Made by a program: the position numbers and the translations under genes. From assembly GCA_005402585.1 (NCBI GenBank), contig BIFP01000014.1, positions 1 through 64,000 on the forward strand: a DNA stretch of 64,000 bases. Direction: 5' to 3'. Each line of letters starts with the position of its first letter. The stretch's first letter is position 1. The stretch is from Micromonosporaceae bacterium KJ-029. Its GTDB lineage: Bacteria; Actinomycetota; Actinomycetes; Mycobacteriales; Micromonosporaceae. The notes beneath the pieces are model-generated. The model had not been told where the DNA came from, did not search any database, and worked only from the letters and a program-made list of their open reading frames with translations. Below, piece by piece: positions 1 through 10,566 of the stretch.

Positions 1-101
1 CGCCGAACACGAGGCACTACACGCGATGACCCACCCGGTCACCGCACCCCTGAAAACCAGCTAACCAACTCTCCATCAAACCCGGGGCTTGACAAAGTGC
101 T
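1..101 (+). other. Probable leader end of CRISPR array 1 (cut by window edge)
   Basis: This stretch directly precedes the first repeat of array 1 and holds no convincing gene. It is taken as the leader side because the repeat reads in the same sense as the E. coli type I-E repeat, whose leader lies 5', and because the damaged repeats all sit at the opposite end of the array. It is only loosely similar to the sequence before array 2: both have a TTGAC or TCAAG element just before an AGTGCT or GAAGT end. The adaptation and cas genes, if nearby, would lie left of the window. Confidence 0.5.
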
Positions 102-3100
102 CTGCTCCCCGCGCACGCGGGGGTGATCCCCGATGTCGGACCACCCGTTGTGACGCATGTGGCTGCTCCCCGCGCACGCGGGGGTGATCCCTCGACGGGG
201 CGAAGATCAGCAACAGTCAGGCGCTGCTCCCCGCGCACGCGGGGGTGATCCCCATTTGACGCTGCCAGTCTTCCCGGACCTCAGCTGCTCCCCGCGCACG
301 CGGGGGTGATCCGCCGCACCCACCGCACCACCCAACTCCCCGGCACTGCTCCCCGCGCACGCGGGGGTGATCCTTGGTAAAGGGGTGGTACTGGCTACAC
401 GAGTTGCTGCTCCCCGCGCACGCGGGGGTGATCCCGTCTACGGCCGGTCGTGGATGGACTCGGACGGCTGCTCCCCGCGCACGCGGGGGTGATCCCGTGT
501 TCGCCAGCGTCGCCCTGGAGAACATCGACTGCTCCCCGCGCACGCGGGGGTGATCCAACGACTCCCACACTGTCTACCTAATTGGATACCTGCTCCCCGC
601 GCACGCGGGGGTGATCCTGTGGCCTAGAAAGCGTCGCGCCGATCATGGACCTGCTCCCCGCGCACGCGGGGGTGATCCCGTCACGGTGCCCGAGATCCGG
701 ACGTCCAGATCCTGCTCCCCGCGCACGCGGGGGTGATCCGACGGCGTGTGGCGGGAGAAGACCGACGCCGCCCTGCTCCCCGCGCACGCGGGGGTGATCC
801 GCAGCTGGTTACCGGTCAGACCGATGATGGTCACTGCTCCCCGCGCACGCGGGGGTGATCCCGTGACCGAGCGAGACACTGCCGACCCCCGCCACTGCTC
901 CCCGCGCACGCGGGGGTGATCCCCGCGACGGCCTGACGCAAGAACGCGGGCCGCCCTGCTCCCCGCGCACGCGGGGGTGATCCCACTGCTGGCCGGAAGG
1001 CTGGCAGCAGGAATGCCTGCTCCCCGCGCACGCGGGGGTGATCCCCGGTCGTGGTACATGTACTGCGGCGCCGACGGCTGCTCCCCGCGCACGCGGGGGT
1101 GATCCCCGGCCCCAACGGCGGCGCCGTTGACGGGCAGCCTGCTCCCCGCGCACGCGGGGGTGATCCCCCGGCCAGGAACGGCGTGAACGCGCGGGCGAGC
1201 TGCTCCCCGCGCACGCGGGGGTGATCCTCAACATGTACGGCAGTCTCGGTCCTTCCCGCCCTGCTCCCCGCGCACGCGGGGGTGATCCCTCGTCGGCGCT
1301 CATGCCGGCGACCTCGGCGAACTGCTCCCCGCGCACGCGGGGGTGATCCTGACGGCGGCGACATGCGTAGACGAAGGTTCCTCTGCTCCCCGCGCACGCG
1401 GGGGTGATCCCGACTTGGTCTCCACCTCGCGGCGGTCCAGCTTCTGCTCCCCGCGCACGCGGGGGTGATCCCTCACGCGGCCTCCTTCGCCGTGTGCGGC
1501 TTCTCTGCTCCCCGCGCACGCGGGGGTGATCCCCGTGTATGACGACAAAATCGCGGCAAACGTGGCTGCTCCCCGCGCACGCGGGGGTGATCCCTTGACC
1601 CGCAGGTCGGATACCCGCAGGTTCGGCTGCTCCCCGCGCACGCGGGGGTGATCCCGGGGAAGCACCGATGAAACACCTGTACGACTCCTGCTCCCCGCGC
1701 ACGCGGGGGTGATCCGGCCGTGCCGATCGGCTGGATCGAGAGCGCGATCTGCTCCCCGCGCACGCGGGGGTGATCCCACCAGGCCCGCCGCTAACCCCTC
1801 AGGAAAACCCTGCTCCCCGCGCACGCGGGGGTGATCCGACAAGCCGAAGCCGAAGAGGAAGCGGAGGAGTCTGCTCCCCGCGCACGCGGGGGTGATCCCG
1901 CGCCGAAGTCTGTGGCGCATCGCCCGTTGGGCTGCTCCCCGCGCACGCGGGGGTGATCCCAGGGCGTGAGTCGTCGCGTTGTCGCCGTTGACCTGCTCCC
2001 CGCGCACGCGGGGGTGATCCCGCGGGCGTGCGCTTCGGGGTCGTCGTCGGCTGCTCCCCGCGCACGCGGGGGTGATCCCCGTCTGGCGCTGATCGGCCTG
2101 GCGGAGGCGGCCTGCTCCCCGCGCACGCGGGGGTGATCCATCGGTGACGGCCCTGTCGACAAGAATCGCTGCCTGCTCCCCGCGCACGCGGGGGTGATCC
2201 CGCAGGCGACCACACGAGCCGCAGTTCCCACAGCTGCTCCCCGCGCACGCGGGGGTGATCCGGTGCCTCAGCCGTCGTCGGCGGGTGGCGGCGTCTGCTC
2301 CCCGCGCACGCGGGGGTGATCCCCCCGCGCAGGCCGGGAAAGCAAGGTCCGGCCCCTGCTCCCCGCGCACGCGGGGGTGATCCTGTCGGGTACGTCCGGT
2401 CGTCCCGGACAGGCTTCTGCTCCCCGCGCACGCGGGGGTGATCCCGCCGCGTCGACACCGTGGCCGAGCTGCGCCGCCTGCTCCCCGCGCACGCGGGGGT
2501 GATCCTTCCACGGGCGGAACGGCAGCCTTCCTGGCTGCCTGCTCCCCGCGCACGCGGGGGTGATCCCGCCGGACAGGATTGGAGCAGGGCCGGAGGGATC
2601 TGCTCCCCGCGCACGCGGGGGTGATCCGTAGCGGGGCCGGCCCCCCGACCCCGCTACCAGCTGCTCCCCGCGCACGCGGGGGTGATCCCGTTCGAACGTT
2701 GCGCCCGGCGAACGATCACCCCTGCTCCCCGCGCACGCGGGGGTGATCCCAACCGCGCGTTTGTGGCCGGTGTTGAGGCATCCTGCTCCCCGCGCACGCG
2801 GGGGTGATCCCCAAGACCGTCCGCCCCGACCACCGGGGGCACCGCTGCTCCCCGCGCACGCGGGGGTGATCCCGCCGGACAGGATTGGAGCAGGGCCGGA
2901 GGGACCTGCTCCCCGCGCACGCGGGGGTGATCCCACCAGCGACGGTGTTTTCGGCCATCCCGGCGACTGCTCCCCGCGCACGCGGGGGTGATCCCGAGAT
3001 TGCCCGGTCAGCGGAGCTTTCCCGGCCCTGCTCCCCGCGCACGCGGGGGGGGGATCCCGGAGTCCGGGAATGGTCCACAGTGAGCCGCCCCTGCTCCCCG

Positions 3101-3484
3101 CGCACGCGGGGGTGATCCCACCACCCCGCAGAGCAGCCCGGCGAGCAGGGCCTGCTCCCCGCGCACGCGGGGGTGATCCGTTTTCACGATCCGCTTGTCG
3201 GTACAGGTGGGACTGCTCCCCGCGCACGCGGGGGTGATCCCACCGCCCACCGCCACGACAGGCCGAGGCCGGCCTGCTCCCCGCGCACGCGGGGATGATC
3301 CCGGCTGCGACAACGTCTTTGTGCGGTTCACGGGCTGCTCCCCGCGCACGCGGGGGTGATTCCTGCCACTGGTGGATGGGCTGCGTGTGGGAATGCTGCT
3401 CCCCGCGCACGCGGGGGTGATCCCGGAACGAAGATCGCAGAGGCGGAACTTGCCGCCTGCTCCCCGCGCACGCGGGGGTGATCC
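102..3484 (+). CRISPR. CRISPR array 1, type I-E-like, 56 repeats and 55 spacers
   Basis: Direct 28-bp repeats start with CTGCT, carry a perfect hairpin CCCCGCG-CA-CGCGGGG and end GTGATCC. They recur every 61 bp, leaving 33-bp gaps. The position after the 28 bp is mostly C, so the natural unit may be a 29-bp repeat with 32-nt spacers, as in E. coli type I-E. Irregular units are a 30-nt gap at 2021-2050, a 34-nt gap at 2811-2844, and a repeat at 3028-3057 whose T is lost and G run is eight long, making it 30 bp. Repeats at 3274 and 3335 each carry a substitution, marking the right side as the old trailer end. The gaps at 2567-2599 and 2873-2905 match except for the last base. Type I-E is inferred from repeat form; no cas genes are visible. 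Confidence 0.98.
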
Positions 3485-3632
3485 CCACCTCGGCGCTGCG
3501 CACGTCCATGGCGTGGCCTCCATCTCCCGGATGGCCCGAACGCCGCCAGCCTCCGTCCCGTCACAGTCGGCGCTTGGTCGACTACTGTGATTGCCTGCGG
3601 TTGCGCGGTCGTAGGCTTCATGGGGAGGAAGA

Positions 3633-6600
3633 TTGCGGCACAGCCGGCGTTCGTCACTGACGCTGCAACTGTCCTTGCTCGTGGTCGCGGTGCTGCTTGA
3701 GGTGACGACGAGTCTCGCCACCGACGCCGCAACCAACTCAGGCTTGTTCACCTGGGTGCAGGCCATCGCCGGGCCGGCGCTGATCGTGTTGCTGCTGGTG
3801 CTGATCGGCGGCAACGCGCTGATCTTGTGGTGGGAGAATCCTCGTACTCCCAGACCGGCTTGGGGCGGTGATCGTTCGCCATATCCGGGCCTGTCGGCGT
3901 TCACCGAGCAGGACGCTGCGGTGTTCTTCGGTCGCGATGAACTGGCCACGGATCTGGTTCGCCGCCTGCATGTGCTCACCACGGATCCAGCGGCACGGTT
4001 CGTCTGTGTCACCGGGGCTTCGGGCAGTGGTAAGTCGTCGCTGGTGCACGCTGGCGTCGTGCCTCGGCTACGCAGGCACCGGTGGCAGGTGCTCGCACCG
4101 CTGGCCCCGGCCGGCGAACCAGTCGGACGACTCGCGGCGCTCGCGGCGACGATGACCGGCGGGCAGCGGCAGGCCGCCCTACGCGAGATGTGGTCGGACG
4201 CCAATGCTTTCGCCAAAGCGGTACGGGCATGGCGGGTGAAGACCGGCAACCGCCACGGCCGCGTGTTGCTGATCGTCGACCAGATGGAGGAACTGGTCAC
4301 CCTGTCCGGGCCGGCCGAGCGCAGCCTGTTCCTTGACCAGGTCGCCGTGGCCCTGAACGCAGACCGTCGACTGTGGGTTGTCGCGACGCTGCGCATCGAG
4401 TTCCTGGCCGAGCTACTCGCCGGTGAGCACGCGCAATTGTTTGCCGCACCGCTGGCGGTGGGCACCATGCGTCCGAGCGAGTTGGTGCGCGTCGTCGAGG
4501 AGCCGGCCCGGCTGGCGGGGATGAGTTTCGAGCCGGGGTTGGTCGACAAGATCGTCGAGGAGACCGGTACCCCTGACGCGCTGCCTCTGCTGGCGTACCT
4601 GCTGCAGGAGCTGTACCTGGCGGTTGGCTCCGGCAACGTGGTCACCCGGCAGAGATACCAGGAGTCGGGCGGGGTCGCCGGCGCGCTGTCGCGCCAGGCG
4701 GACGCTGTCTTCGCGGAGCTGCGCGCTCGGTACGACGTCCAGCTGATCCTGTCCACCTTGCTGCGGCTGGTATCGATGGACGGTAGCGAGCCCACTCGGC
4801 GCCGGATGCCGCTCGCCGAGCTTTCGGCGCAGCAACGCCGGATCGTGGATGTCTTCACCGATGCCCGGCTGCTCACCTCGGACGCTGACGGCGACGCGTA
4901 CGTGCAGGTGGCGCACGAGGCGCTGTTTCGGCAGTGGGCACCGCTGCGACAGGAGGTCGAGACGAGGGCGGAACAGCTGAAGCGGCGTGCGGAGTTGGAG
5001 CGCTGGGCGGCAGACTGGCAGGGCTCAGGCCGCAGCCCCGACTATCTTCTCAGCGGCGACCGGCTGGTGTTGGCTGGGCAATGGCTGGAGGCGATGCTCT
5101 CTGCCGGGCAGGACACTCCGGCCGCCCGCGATCTGGTTGACGCGTCTCGCCGCCGCGATACCGCCTTCCTGCGTCGCGTTTCGGAGTCGATCGGCCGGTA
5201 CGCGCTGACCAACGTCGACCGTTATCCGGAACTGGCGGTCCTGTTGACCACGGCCGCGTTGACCGAGTGCCCCACCACACCCGCCGCCGCGCACGCGTTG
5301 ATGTCCGCGCTGGCGTTCAGCCACGTCGAGGCCGTGCTGTCCGGGCACAAAGACGCGGTACGGGGCGTTGCCTGGTCGCCCGACGGAGGATCCGTCGCGA
5401 CCGCCTCCCGCGACGGTACGGCTCGATTGTGGGACGCGACCACCGGTACGGTCAGCGTCGTGCTGCGCGGGCACACCGATATGGTCGAAGCCATCGCCTA
5501 CTCCCCCGACGCCACCAGGGTTGCCACCGCGTCGAGGGACACCACCGTACGGATCTGGGACACGACCAGCGGCGCGCTGGTCACGGTCCTGTCATGCGGT
5601 GACTACGCGCGTGGTGTCGCGTTCTCTCCCGACGGCACCCGGTTGGCTGCCACCAGCCGCGACCACCTCGTCCATCTGTGGGACACCGCTACCTGGGCCG
5701 TCCACACCACGCTCGTCGGGCATGCCGCCGACGTTTGGGGTATGCACTGGGCGCCCGACTCGGCCCGGCTGGTCACCGCCGCTCACGACAAGACGCTCAT
5801 CGTCTGGGAGCCGGCCACCGGCCGGCCGGCGCTCACCCTGCGTGGCCATCTCGACCTCGTCGAAGCCGTCGCCTACTCCCCCGACGGGCGGTGGATCGCC
5901 AGCGGGTCGGCCGATCACACGGTGCGGATCTGGGATGCGGTAACCGGTACCCAACACAGCGCCATCGGCGGCCACCGGGACACCATCTGGTCGATCGCCT
6001 GGACGCCCGACAGCCGGCAGATCGCCTTTGCCACGGGCGACGGCGCCGTCCGCATCTGGGACATCAGCCGGTTGCGTGAGGTCGCCGAGTTGCGCGGCCA
6101 CGCGCATACGGCCTGGAGTGTCACGGTCAGCCCCGACGGCACCCGCGTGCTGAGCGGCTCTGCCGACGCCACCGCCCGGATCTGGGCGCTGCACCCGCGC
6201 GGTGCCGAACAGGTCCTTCTCGCCGGGCATCGCGCGGCCCTCACCGCGCTGACTGTCGATGGCGACGGACGCATCGTGGCCGGGTCCTCCGACGGCACCG
6301 TCCGCCGCTGGCACTCCGACGGACGCCCCGGCGACCTCGCCCACACTGTTCCCGCGGGCGTCACCGCACTGGCGAGCAACGGCGAAAGGCTGGCCATAGC
6401 AGCACAGGACGGTTCGCTGCGCCTACTCGACGGCTCCGGCGCCGATGTGGTGCTCGACGATGGCGTCGAGTTCGAGTCCTTGGCCTACTCCCCCGACGGA
6501 TCCCGACTCGCCGCAGGAGCCAAAGACAACACCATTCACCTCATCGACACACGCACCCGCACCGTCGCCGGCTTCCTGCGCGGCCATGCCGACTGGGTGG

Positions 6601-7166
6601 GCACACTCGCCTGGTCACCCAGCGGCCGCTACCTCGCCTCCGGATCCGACGACCGCAACATCCGCATCTGGGACATGGAGAACCCTGCCCTCAGCCGGGT
6701 GCTCGCAGGTCACCAGAACTACGTCGACGGGATCGCGTGGGCACCCGACGAACGACATGTGGCAAGCTGCTCCGCTGACTGGACCATCCGCGTCTGGTCC
6801 CTGACCGACACGAGCGCACCGGTCAAGGTCCTCACAGGCCACGACCGGCGGGTACGCGCCATCGCCTACTCTCCCGACGGCCGCTACCTCGCGTCCGCTT
6901 CCGACGACCGCACCGTACGCCGATGGGACACCCAGGCCGACCACGACGGTCAGGTCATCGGCGTCCACCGCGCCTCGGTCACCTGCCTGGCCTGGCTGCC
7001 CGACGGCGCGCACGTCGTCACCGGCTCGGTCGACGCGAGCACACGTATCTGGGCCGTCAACATCGACCTCCAGGAGCTGACCCGTGCCGCACGACAGCGA
7101 GTGTTCCGGGCGCTCACTGCCGACGAACGCCGCACCCATCTGCTTCCGGTCAACGAGAGCAGCTAG
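3633..7166 (+). CDS. Membrane-anchored nSTAND NTPase with C-terminal WD40 propellers
   Basis: An 1177-residue protein starting at TTG with GGAGG four bases upstream. Two hydrophobic segments (about residues 10-28 and 41-67) would anchor it in the membrane. An nSTAND1-type NTPase domain follows, opening with SPYPGLSAF and FFGRDE, with Walker A GASGSGKSS near 128-136 and Walker B VLLIVDQMEE near 211-220. From about residue 562 there are 14 WD40-like repeats (GH...SPDG...WD), enough for two seven-bladed propellers; repeats 9 and 10 are degenerate. STAND proteins are regulatory NTPases whose repeat region senses a ligand, and several are known phage sensors. No nuclease, protease or TIR domain is present, so the membrane segments are the only candidate output. 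It stands alone between two CRISPR arrays, facing a NIPSNAP gene. The domains are clear; a defence role is inference. Confidence 0.93.
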   Translation: MRHSRRSSLTLQLSLLVVAVLLEVTTSLATDAATNSGLFTWVQAIAGPALIVLLLVLIGGNALILWWENPRTPRPAWGGDRSPYPGLSAFTEQDAAVFFGRDELATDLVRRLHVLTTDPAARFVCVTGASGSGKSSLVHAGVVPRLRRHRWQVLAPLAPAGEPVGRLAALAATMTGGQRQAALREMWSDANAFAKAVRAWRVKTGNRHGRVLLIVDQMEELVTLSGPAERSLFLDQVAVALNADRRLWVVATLRIEFLAELLAGEHAQLFAAPLAVGTMRPSELVRVVEEPARLAGMSFEPGLVDKIVEETGTPDALPLLAYLLQELYLAVGSGNVVTRQRYQESGGVAGALSRQADAVFAELRARYDVQLILSTLLRLVSMDGSEPTRRRMPLAELSAQQRRIVDVFTDARLLTSDADGDAYVQVAHEALFRQWAPLRQEVETRAEQLKRRAELERWAADWQGSGRSPDYLLSGDRLVLAGQWLEAMLSAGQDTPAARDLVDASRRRDTAFLRRVSESIGRYALTNVDRYPELAVLLTTAALTECPTTPAAAHALMSALAFSHVEAVLSGHKDAVRGVAWSPDGGSVATASRDGTARLWDATTGTVSVVLRGHTDMVEAIAYSPDATRVATASRDTTVRIWDTTSGALVTVLSCGDYARGVAFSPDGTRLAATSRDHLVHLWDTATWAVHTTLVGHAADVWGMHWAPDSARLVTAAHDKTLIVWEPATGRPALTLRGHLDLVEAVAYSPDGRWIASGSADHTVRIWDAVTGTQHSAIGGHRDTIWSIAWTPDSRQIAFATGDGAVRIWDISRLREVAELRGHAHTAWSVTVSPDGTRVLSGSADATARIWALHPRGAEQVLLAGHRAALTALTVDGDGRIVAGSSDGTVRRWHSDGRPGDLAHTVPAGVTALASNGERLAIAAQDGSLRLLDGSGADVVLDDGVEFESLAYSPDGSRLAAGAKDNTIHLIDTRTRTVAGFLRGHADWVGTLAWSPSGRYLASGSDDRNIRIWDMENPALSRVLAGHQNYVDGIAWAPDERHVASCSADWTIRVWSLTDTSAPVKVLTGHDRRVRAIAYSPDGRYLASASDDRTVRRWDTQADHDGQVIGVHRASVTCLAWLPDGAHVVTGSVDASTRIWAVNIDLQELTRAARQRVFRALTADERRTHLLPVNESS

Positions 7167-7459
7167 AGCACCTGCTCCACCGTGCGGATGTCCTCGGCAA
7201 CGAGGAACTCCGCCGGATCCACGCCGAGCTGTTTCCGCTGCGGCGACGCCCAGTAGGCGGCGTTTGCTTCCTCGAACGACTGGTCCCCTTCGTACGAGAC
7301 GATCCAGATGTGGGCATCATGCTCCCGATCGATCCACGACCCGTGGACCTCGAAACCGAATTCCCGCCGCAGCGGCACCACCAGGTTTCGCCATGCCTGC
7401 ACCCACTCGTCCAACCGCCCCTTGCGGACGCTGTAGGTGCGAATCTGCACAGTCCTCAC
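7163..7459 (-). CDS. NIPSNAP-family small protein
   Basis: A 98-residue soluble protein beginning MRTVQIRTYSVRKG with a compact alpha/beta pattern typical of the NIPSNAP/dimeric ferredoxin-like fold: a first strand with RTY, a helix LDEWVQAW, then WIVSYEGD and a final helix with SFEEANAAYW. Such proteins are common in actinobacteria; their biochemical role is mostly unknown and some are predicted monooxygenase-like or ligand-binding dimers. It is transcribed toward the STAND gene, and the two stop codons share one CTAG at 7163-7166. No operon partner is visible on its own strand. Family assignment is by recognition of the sequence pattern; function is not assigned. Confidence 0.8.
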   Translation of the reverse strand: MRTVQIRTYSVRKGRLDEWVQAWRNLVVPLRREFGFEVHGSWIDREHDAHIWIVSYEGDQSFEEANAAYWASPQRKQLGVDPAEFLVAEDIRTVEQVL

Positions 7460-7837
7460 GGCATCTCCATCGTGTCGGCGCCACCCACCCGCAGGCGAAC
7501 CCTCCGTCGGCCGTCCGCAGCTACAGTTTCGCCGAAGCGCCGGGGCGCAACTACACGGCGAGTGGAAGACATTGACAGCGCCGATCAGGCACCGCGCCTA
7601 CGGTCCGTCCCGGCCGGCGATACGTTGAACGTCGCCACACCCGCGGACAGGCGGCGGGTACCGTGGCCCGGTCGGGGCATGGCCAGGTCGACCACGCTTC
7701 AGCCCGGGGGCCGATCAGCGACCGCCCCTCTGACCATCGCCACCGGCTACGCTGAACCCCAAACTTCCACTCCTTCGTACACACCCGACGCTCGATCCAA
7801 CGAGAGCGGAGCCCGGCGATCTTGCGATGCAAAGTGA
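7460..7837. other. Gene-free stretch before array 2
   Basis: About 380 bases with no reading frame that looks coded: the open frames here are low-complexity Arg/Pro-rich shadows without ribosome binding sites. The left part should carry the promoter of the leftward NIPSNAP gene, and the right part grades into the leader of CRISPR array 2. No cas remnant, transposon end or RNA gene was recognised. Confidence 0.5.
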
Positions 7838-7881
7838 AGGAAAACGGCACTCTTGATCTTTAGAACCGCAGGTCAAGAAGT
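7838..7881 (+). other. Probable leader of CRISPR array 2
   Basis: This A-rich stretch in a G+C-rich background (GAAGGAAAACGG, then CTTGATCTTTAG) runs straight into the first repeat of array 2. It carries a short inverted pair, CTTGA at 7852-7856 and TCAAG at 7873-7877. Its position, base composition and the orientation of the array fit a leader, where transcription starts and new spacers enter. The leader of array 1 is only weakly similar, so the two arrays may be expressed or extended differently. The left boundary is approximate. Confidence 0.55.
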
Positions 7882-10469
7882 CTGCTCCCCGCGCACGCGG
7901 GGGTGATCCCCCCGCAACACAGCAGGCCGCCGACGTGAACACCTGCTCCCCGCGCACGCGGGGGTGATCCGCTGCTGCCCTCGCTGACGACGGCGGGGAT
8001 GACCTGCTCCCCGCGCACGCGGGGGTGATCCCCCGGAGACGCGGAAGTTGATCTGGCCGGGTTCCTGCTCCCCGCGCACGCGGGGGTGATCCCGGCGACC
8101 GACCTCGACGCCGTGTGCGTGCACGCTGCTCCCCGCGCACGCGGGGGTGATCCTGCCTTCCGGCCGAGGACGGGCTGGCCGTTGTCCTGCTCCCCGCGCA
8201 CGCGGGGGTGATCCCCCGCTCCGGCTCCACGCGCTCCCGCACACGGACTGCTCCCCGCGCACGCGGGGGTGATCCCAGCGGCTCGTTGATCTCGTAGGCG
8301 ACACCACCCTGCTCCCCGCGCACGCGGGGGTGATCCCTGGTCGACGTGCACACCGCCGACACGATCCCCCTGCTCCCCGCGCACGCGGGGGTGATCCCGC
8401 GGCCCGAACGAGGTTGAACAGGATGGCGCCCTGCTCCCCGCGCACGCGGGGGTGATCCGAACGAGGCGGAGCACCGCGATCTGGCGGAGGCCTGCTCCCC
8501 GCGCACGCGGGGGTGATCCCGCAGTGGCAGGTGCTGGCCGACGACGCAGAGTCTGCTCCCCGCGCACGCGGGGGTGATCCCCAGTTTGAGCGTGCAAGGA
8601 CCGCCCTCTCCCCCTGCTCCCCGCGCACGCGGGGGTGATCCCACCGGCTGCACCACACCGCGTCGTGGGTCCACCTGCTCCCCGCGCACGCGGGGGTGAT
8701 CCCGAGCCGCAGAACCTGATCTTGCTGCACGGATCCTGCTCCCCGCGCACGCGGGGGTGATCCCCAAGGTCGTCCGGGTCGGAGCGGTAGCTGTAACTGC
8801 TCCCCGCGCACGCGGGGGTGATCCCGCCCACGCCTCCGCTCTCGCCGCGGATCGGGCCTGCTCCCCGCGCACGCGGGGGTGATCCCCGGGGATGGATTAG
8901 CGGCGAGTTCGGCAACGGCTGCTCCCCGCGCACGCGGGGGTGATCCCAAGGAAGACACGATGGTGTCTCTCACTGATGACTGCTCCCCGCGCACGCGGGG
9001 GTGATCCGGGCCCGCATGGGTGAACTTAGAAGGCAGTGCCCTGCTCCCCGCGCACGCGGGGGTGATCCCAGGTTGCGCACGAACTCGCGCTCGTCGGATG
9101 CCTGCTCCCCGCGCACGCGGGGGTGATCCCAACAACGATGGGCATCAGGCACCTCGGGTTTTCTGCTCCCCGCGCACGCGGGGGTGATCCCCTGCTGGAG
9201 GGGTCGTCTCAGGGGCAGGCGGTCTGCTCCCCGCGCACGCGGGGGTGATCCCTCCAGGGCGACGCAGCGTCGGAACTGAACTGGCTGCTCCCCGCGCACG
9301 CGGGGGTGATCCCCGTCCCCGCAAGCCAGGGCCGGAGCCGGAGGCCTGCTCCCCGCGCACGCGGGGGTGATCCCGCGCACGGCAACACCTGCCACTACCC
9401 GGGCTGCTGCTCCCCGCGCACGCGGGGGTGATCCCTCCGCCAGCCGCTCGCCGAACTCCTGCTTCAACTGCTCCCCGCGCACGCGGGGGTGATCCCGAAG
9501 GCCGCGCTGCTGGCCGCACCGTCGACCACTGCTCCCCGCGCACGCGGGGGTGATCCCGGCGACATCGACTCGATGACCCGCCGCTGGGCCTGCTCCCCGC
9601 GCACGCGGGGGTGATCCCATCGACGCGCGGAACGCCTGCCACCCGTCGAACTGCTCCCCGCGCACGCGGGGGTGATCCGGTGGTCTGGAAGGTCGCCCGG
9701 AAGAACCTGGGCTGCTCCCCGCGCACGCGGGGGTGATCCCTTCGCGCTCGACTTCGACGTGGAGGCGGCCCGCTGCTCCCCGCGCACGCGGGGGTGATCC
9801 CCCGCCGGTCGAGGTGGAGATGTCCGCGCCCCACTGCTCCCCGCGCACGCGGGGGTGATCCCGAACCACGGCGCCCTCCACCCGCCGGTACTCGCTGCTC
9901 CCCGCGCACACGGGGGTGATCCCTCCGACCTGTCCCGGGAGCTACGAACCTGGCTCTGCTCCCCGCGCACGTGGGGGTGATCCTGTCTTGGGGTGGGATT
10001 TCCGCCCGTCGTCACGCTGCTCCCCGCGCACGCGGGGGTGATCCGGTGGTCTGGAAGGTCGCCCGGAAGAACCTGGGCTGCTCCCCGCGCACGCGGGGGT
10101 GATCCCTGCCAGATGCCGGCCGTCGCGATGAGCAGGCCCTGCTCCCCGCGCACGCGGGGGTGATCCCCTCCGCCCCGCCACACCCTCCCAGAACAACCAC
10201 TGCTCCCCGCGCACGCGGGGGTGATCCCGCCTGGTCGAGCTGATCACCGAGGGCCGGGCCCTGCTCCCCGCGCACGCGGGGGTAATCCCAGCGGCGGTAT
10301 GTAGCCGCGTGGTCGCCATACTGCTCCTCGCGCAGGCGGGGGTGATCCCAGGCGCGGCGGCCGCTGCCGGGGAGGCCGTGGCTGCTCCCCGCGTACGCTG
10401 GGGTGACCCCAGGACTTGTGAATCTCGCTCGATGGGAGCAGCTAATTCCCGTGCACGCAGGGACACTCC
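7882..10469 (+). CRISPR. CRISPR array 2, type I-E-like, 42 repeats plus one decayed repeat
   Basis: The same 28-bp repeat as array 1, in the same orientation, with a 61-bp period up to 10261; the next two steps are 60 and 61. Repeats change only at the right end: 9895 (G to A), 9956 (C to T), 10261 (GGTAATCC end), 10321 (two changes) and 10382 (several). A last unit at 10442-10469 matches only 19 of 28 positions. This gradient marks the right end as the trailer. The gaps at 9679-9711 and 10045-10077 are identical over all 33 bases but have different neighbours. Sharing one repeat, both arrays can be served by one Cascade, which must be encoded outside the window. Confidence 0.98.
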
Positions 10470-10566
10470 GATGACCGACCACAAGCGGGCGTTACTGAAC
10501 TGCTTTCCGCAATGCAGGGCCGATCCACGAGGGGATGTGCCGTGCAACACTCCCGCCGCGTCCAGC

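Noticed and set aside
217..3509. Long open frames over array 1 coding for repeated RVRGEQ / PRARGA / ITPACAGS units
   Set aside because: The 61-bp repeat is read in three frames in turn. The frames are open because the repeat has no stops, not because they are genes. Such frames are a known source of false proteins in databases. The same applies to array 2 (7860-10183).
3008..4876. Leftward 622-codon frame from array 1 into the STAND gene
   Set aside because: It is antisense to the STAND/WD40 gene and its other part is CRISPR translation; there is no ribosome site and its residues are Arg/Ser/Thr-rich shadow.
7460..7881. A cas gene remnant between the arrays
   Set aside because: I looked for Cas1, Cas2 or Cas6-like motifs in all frames of the gap and saw none; the open frames are short and Arg-rich.
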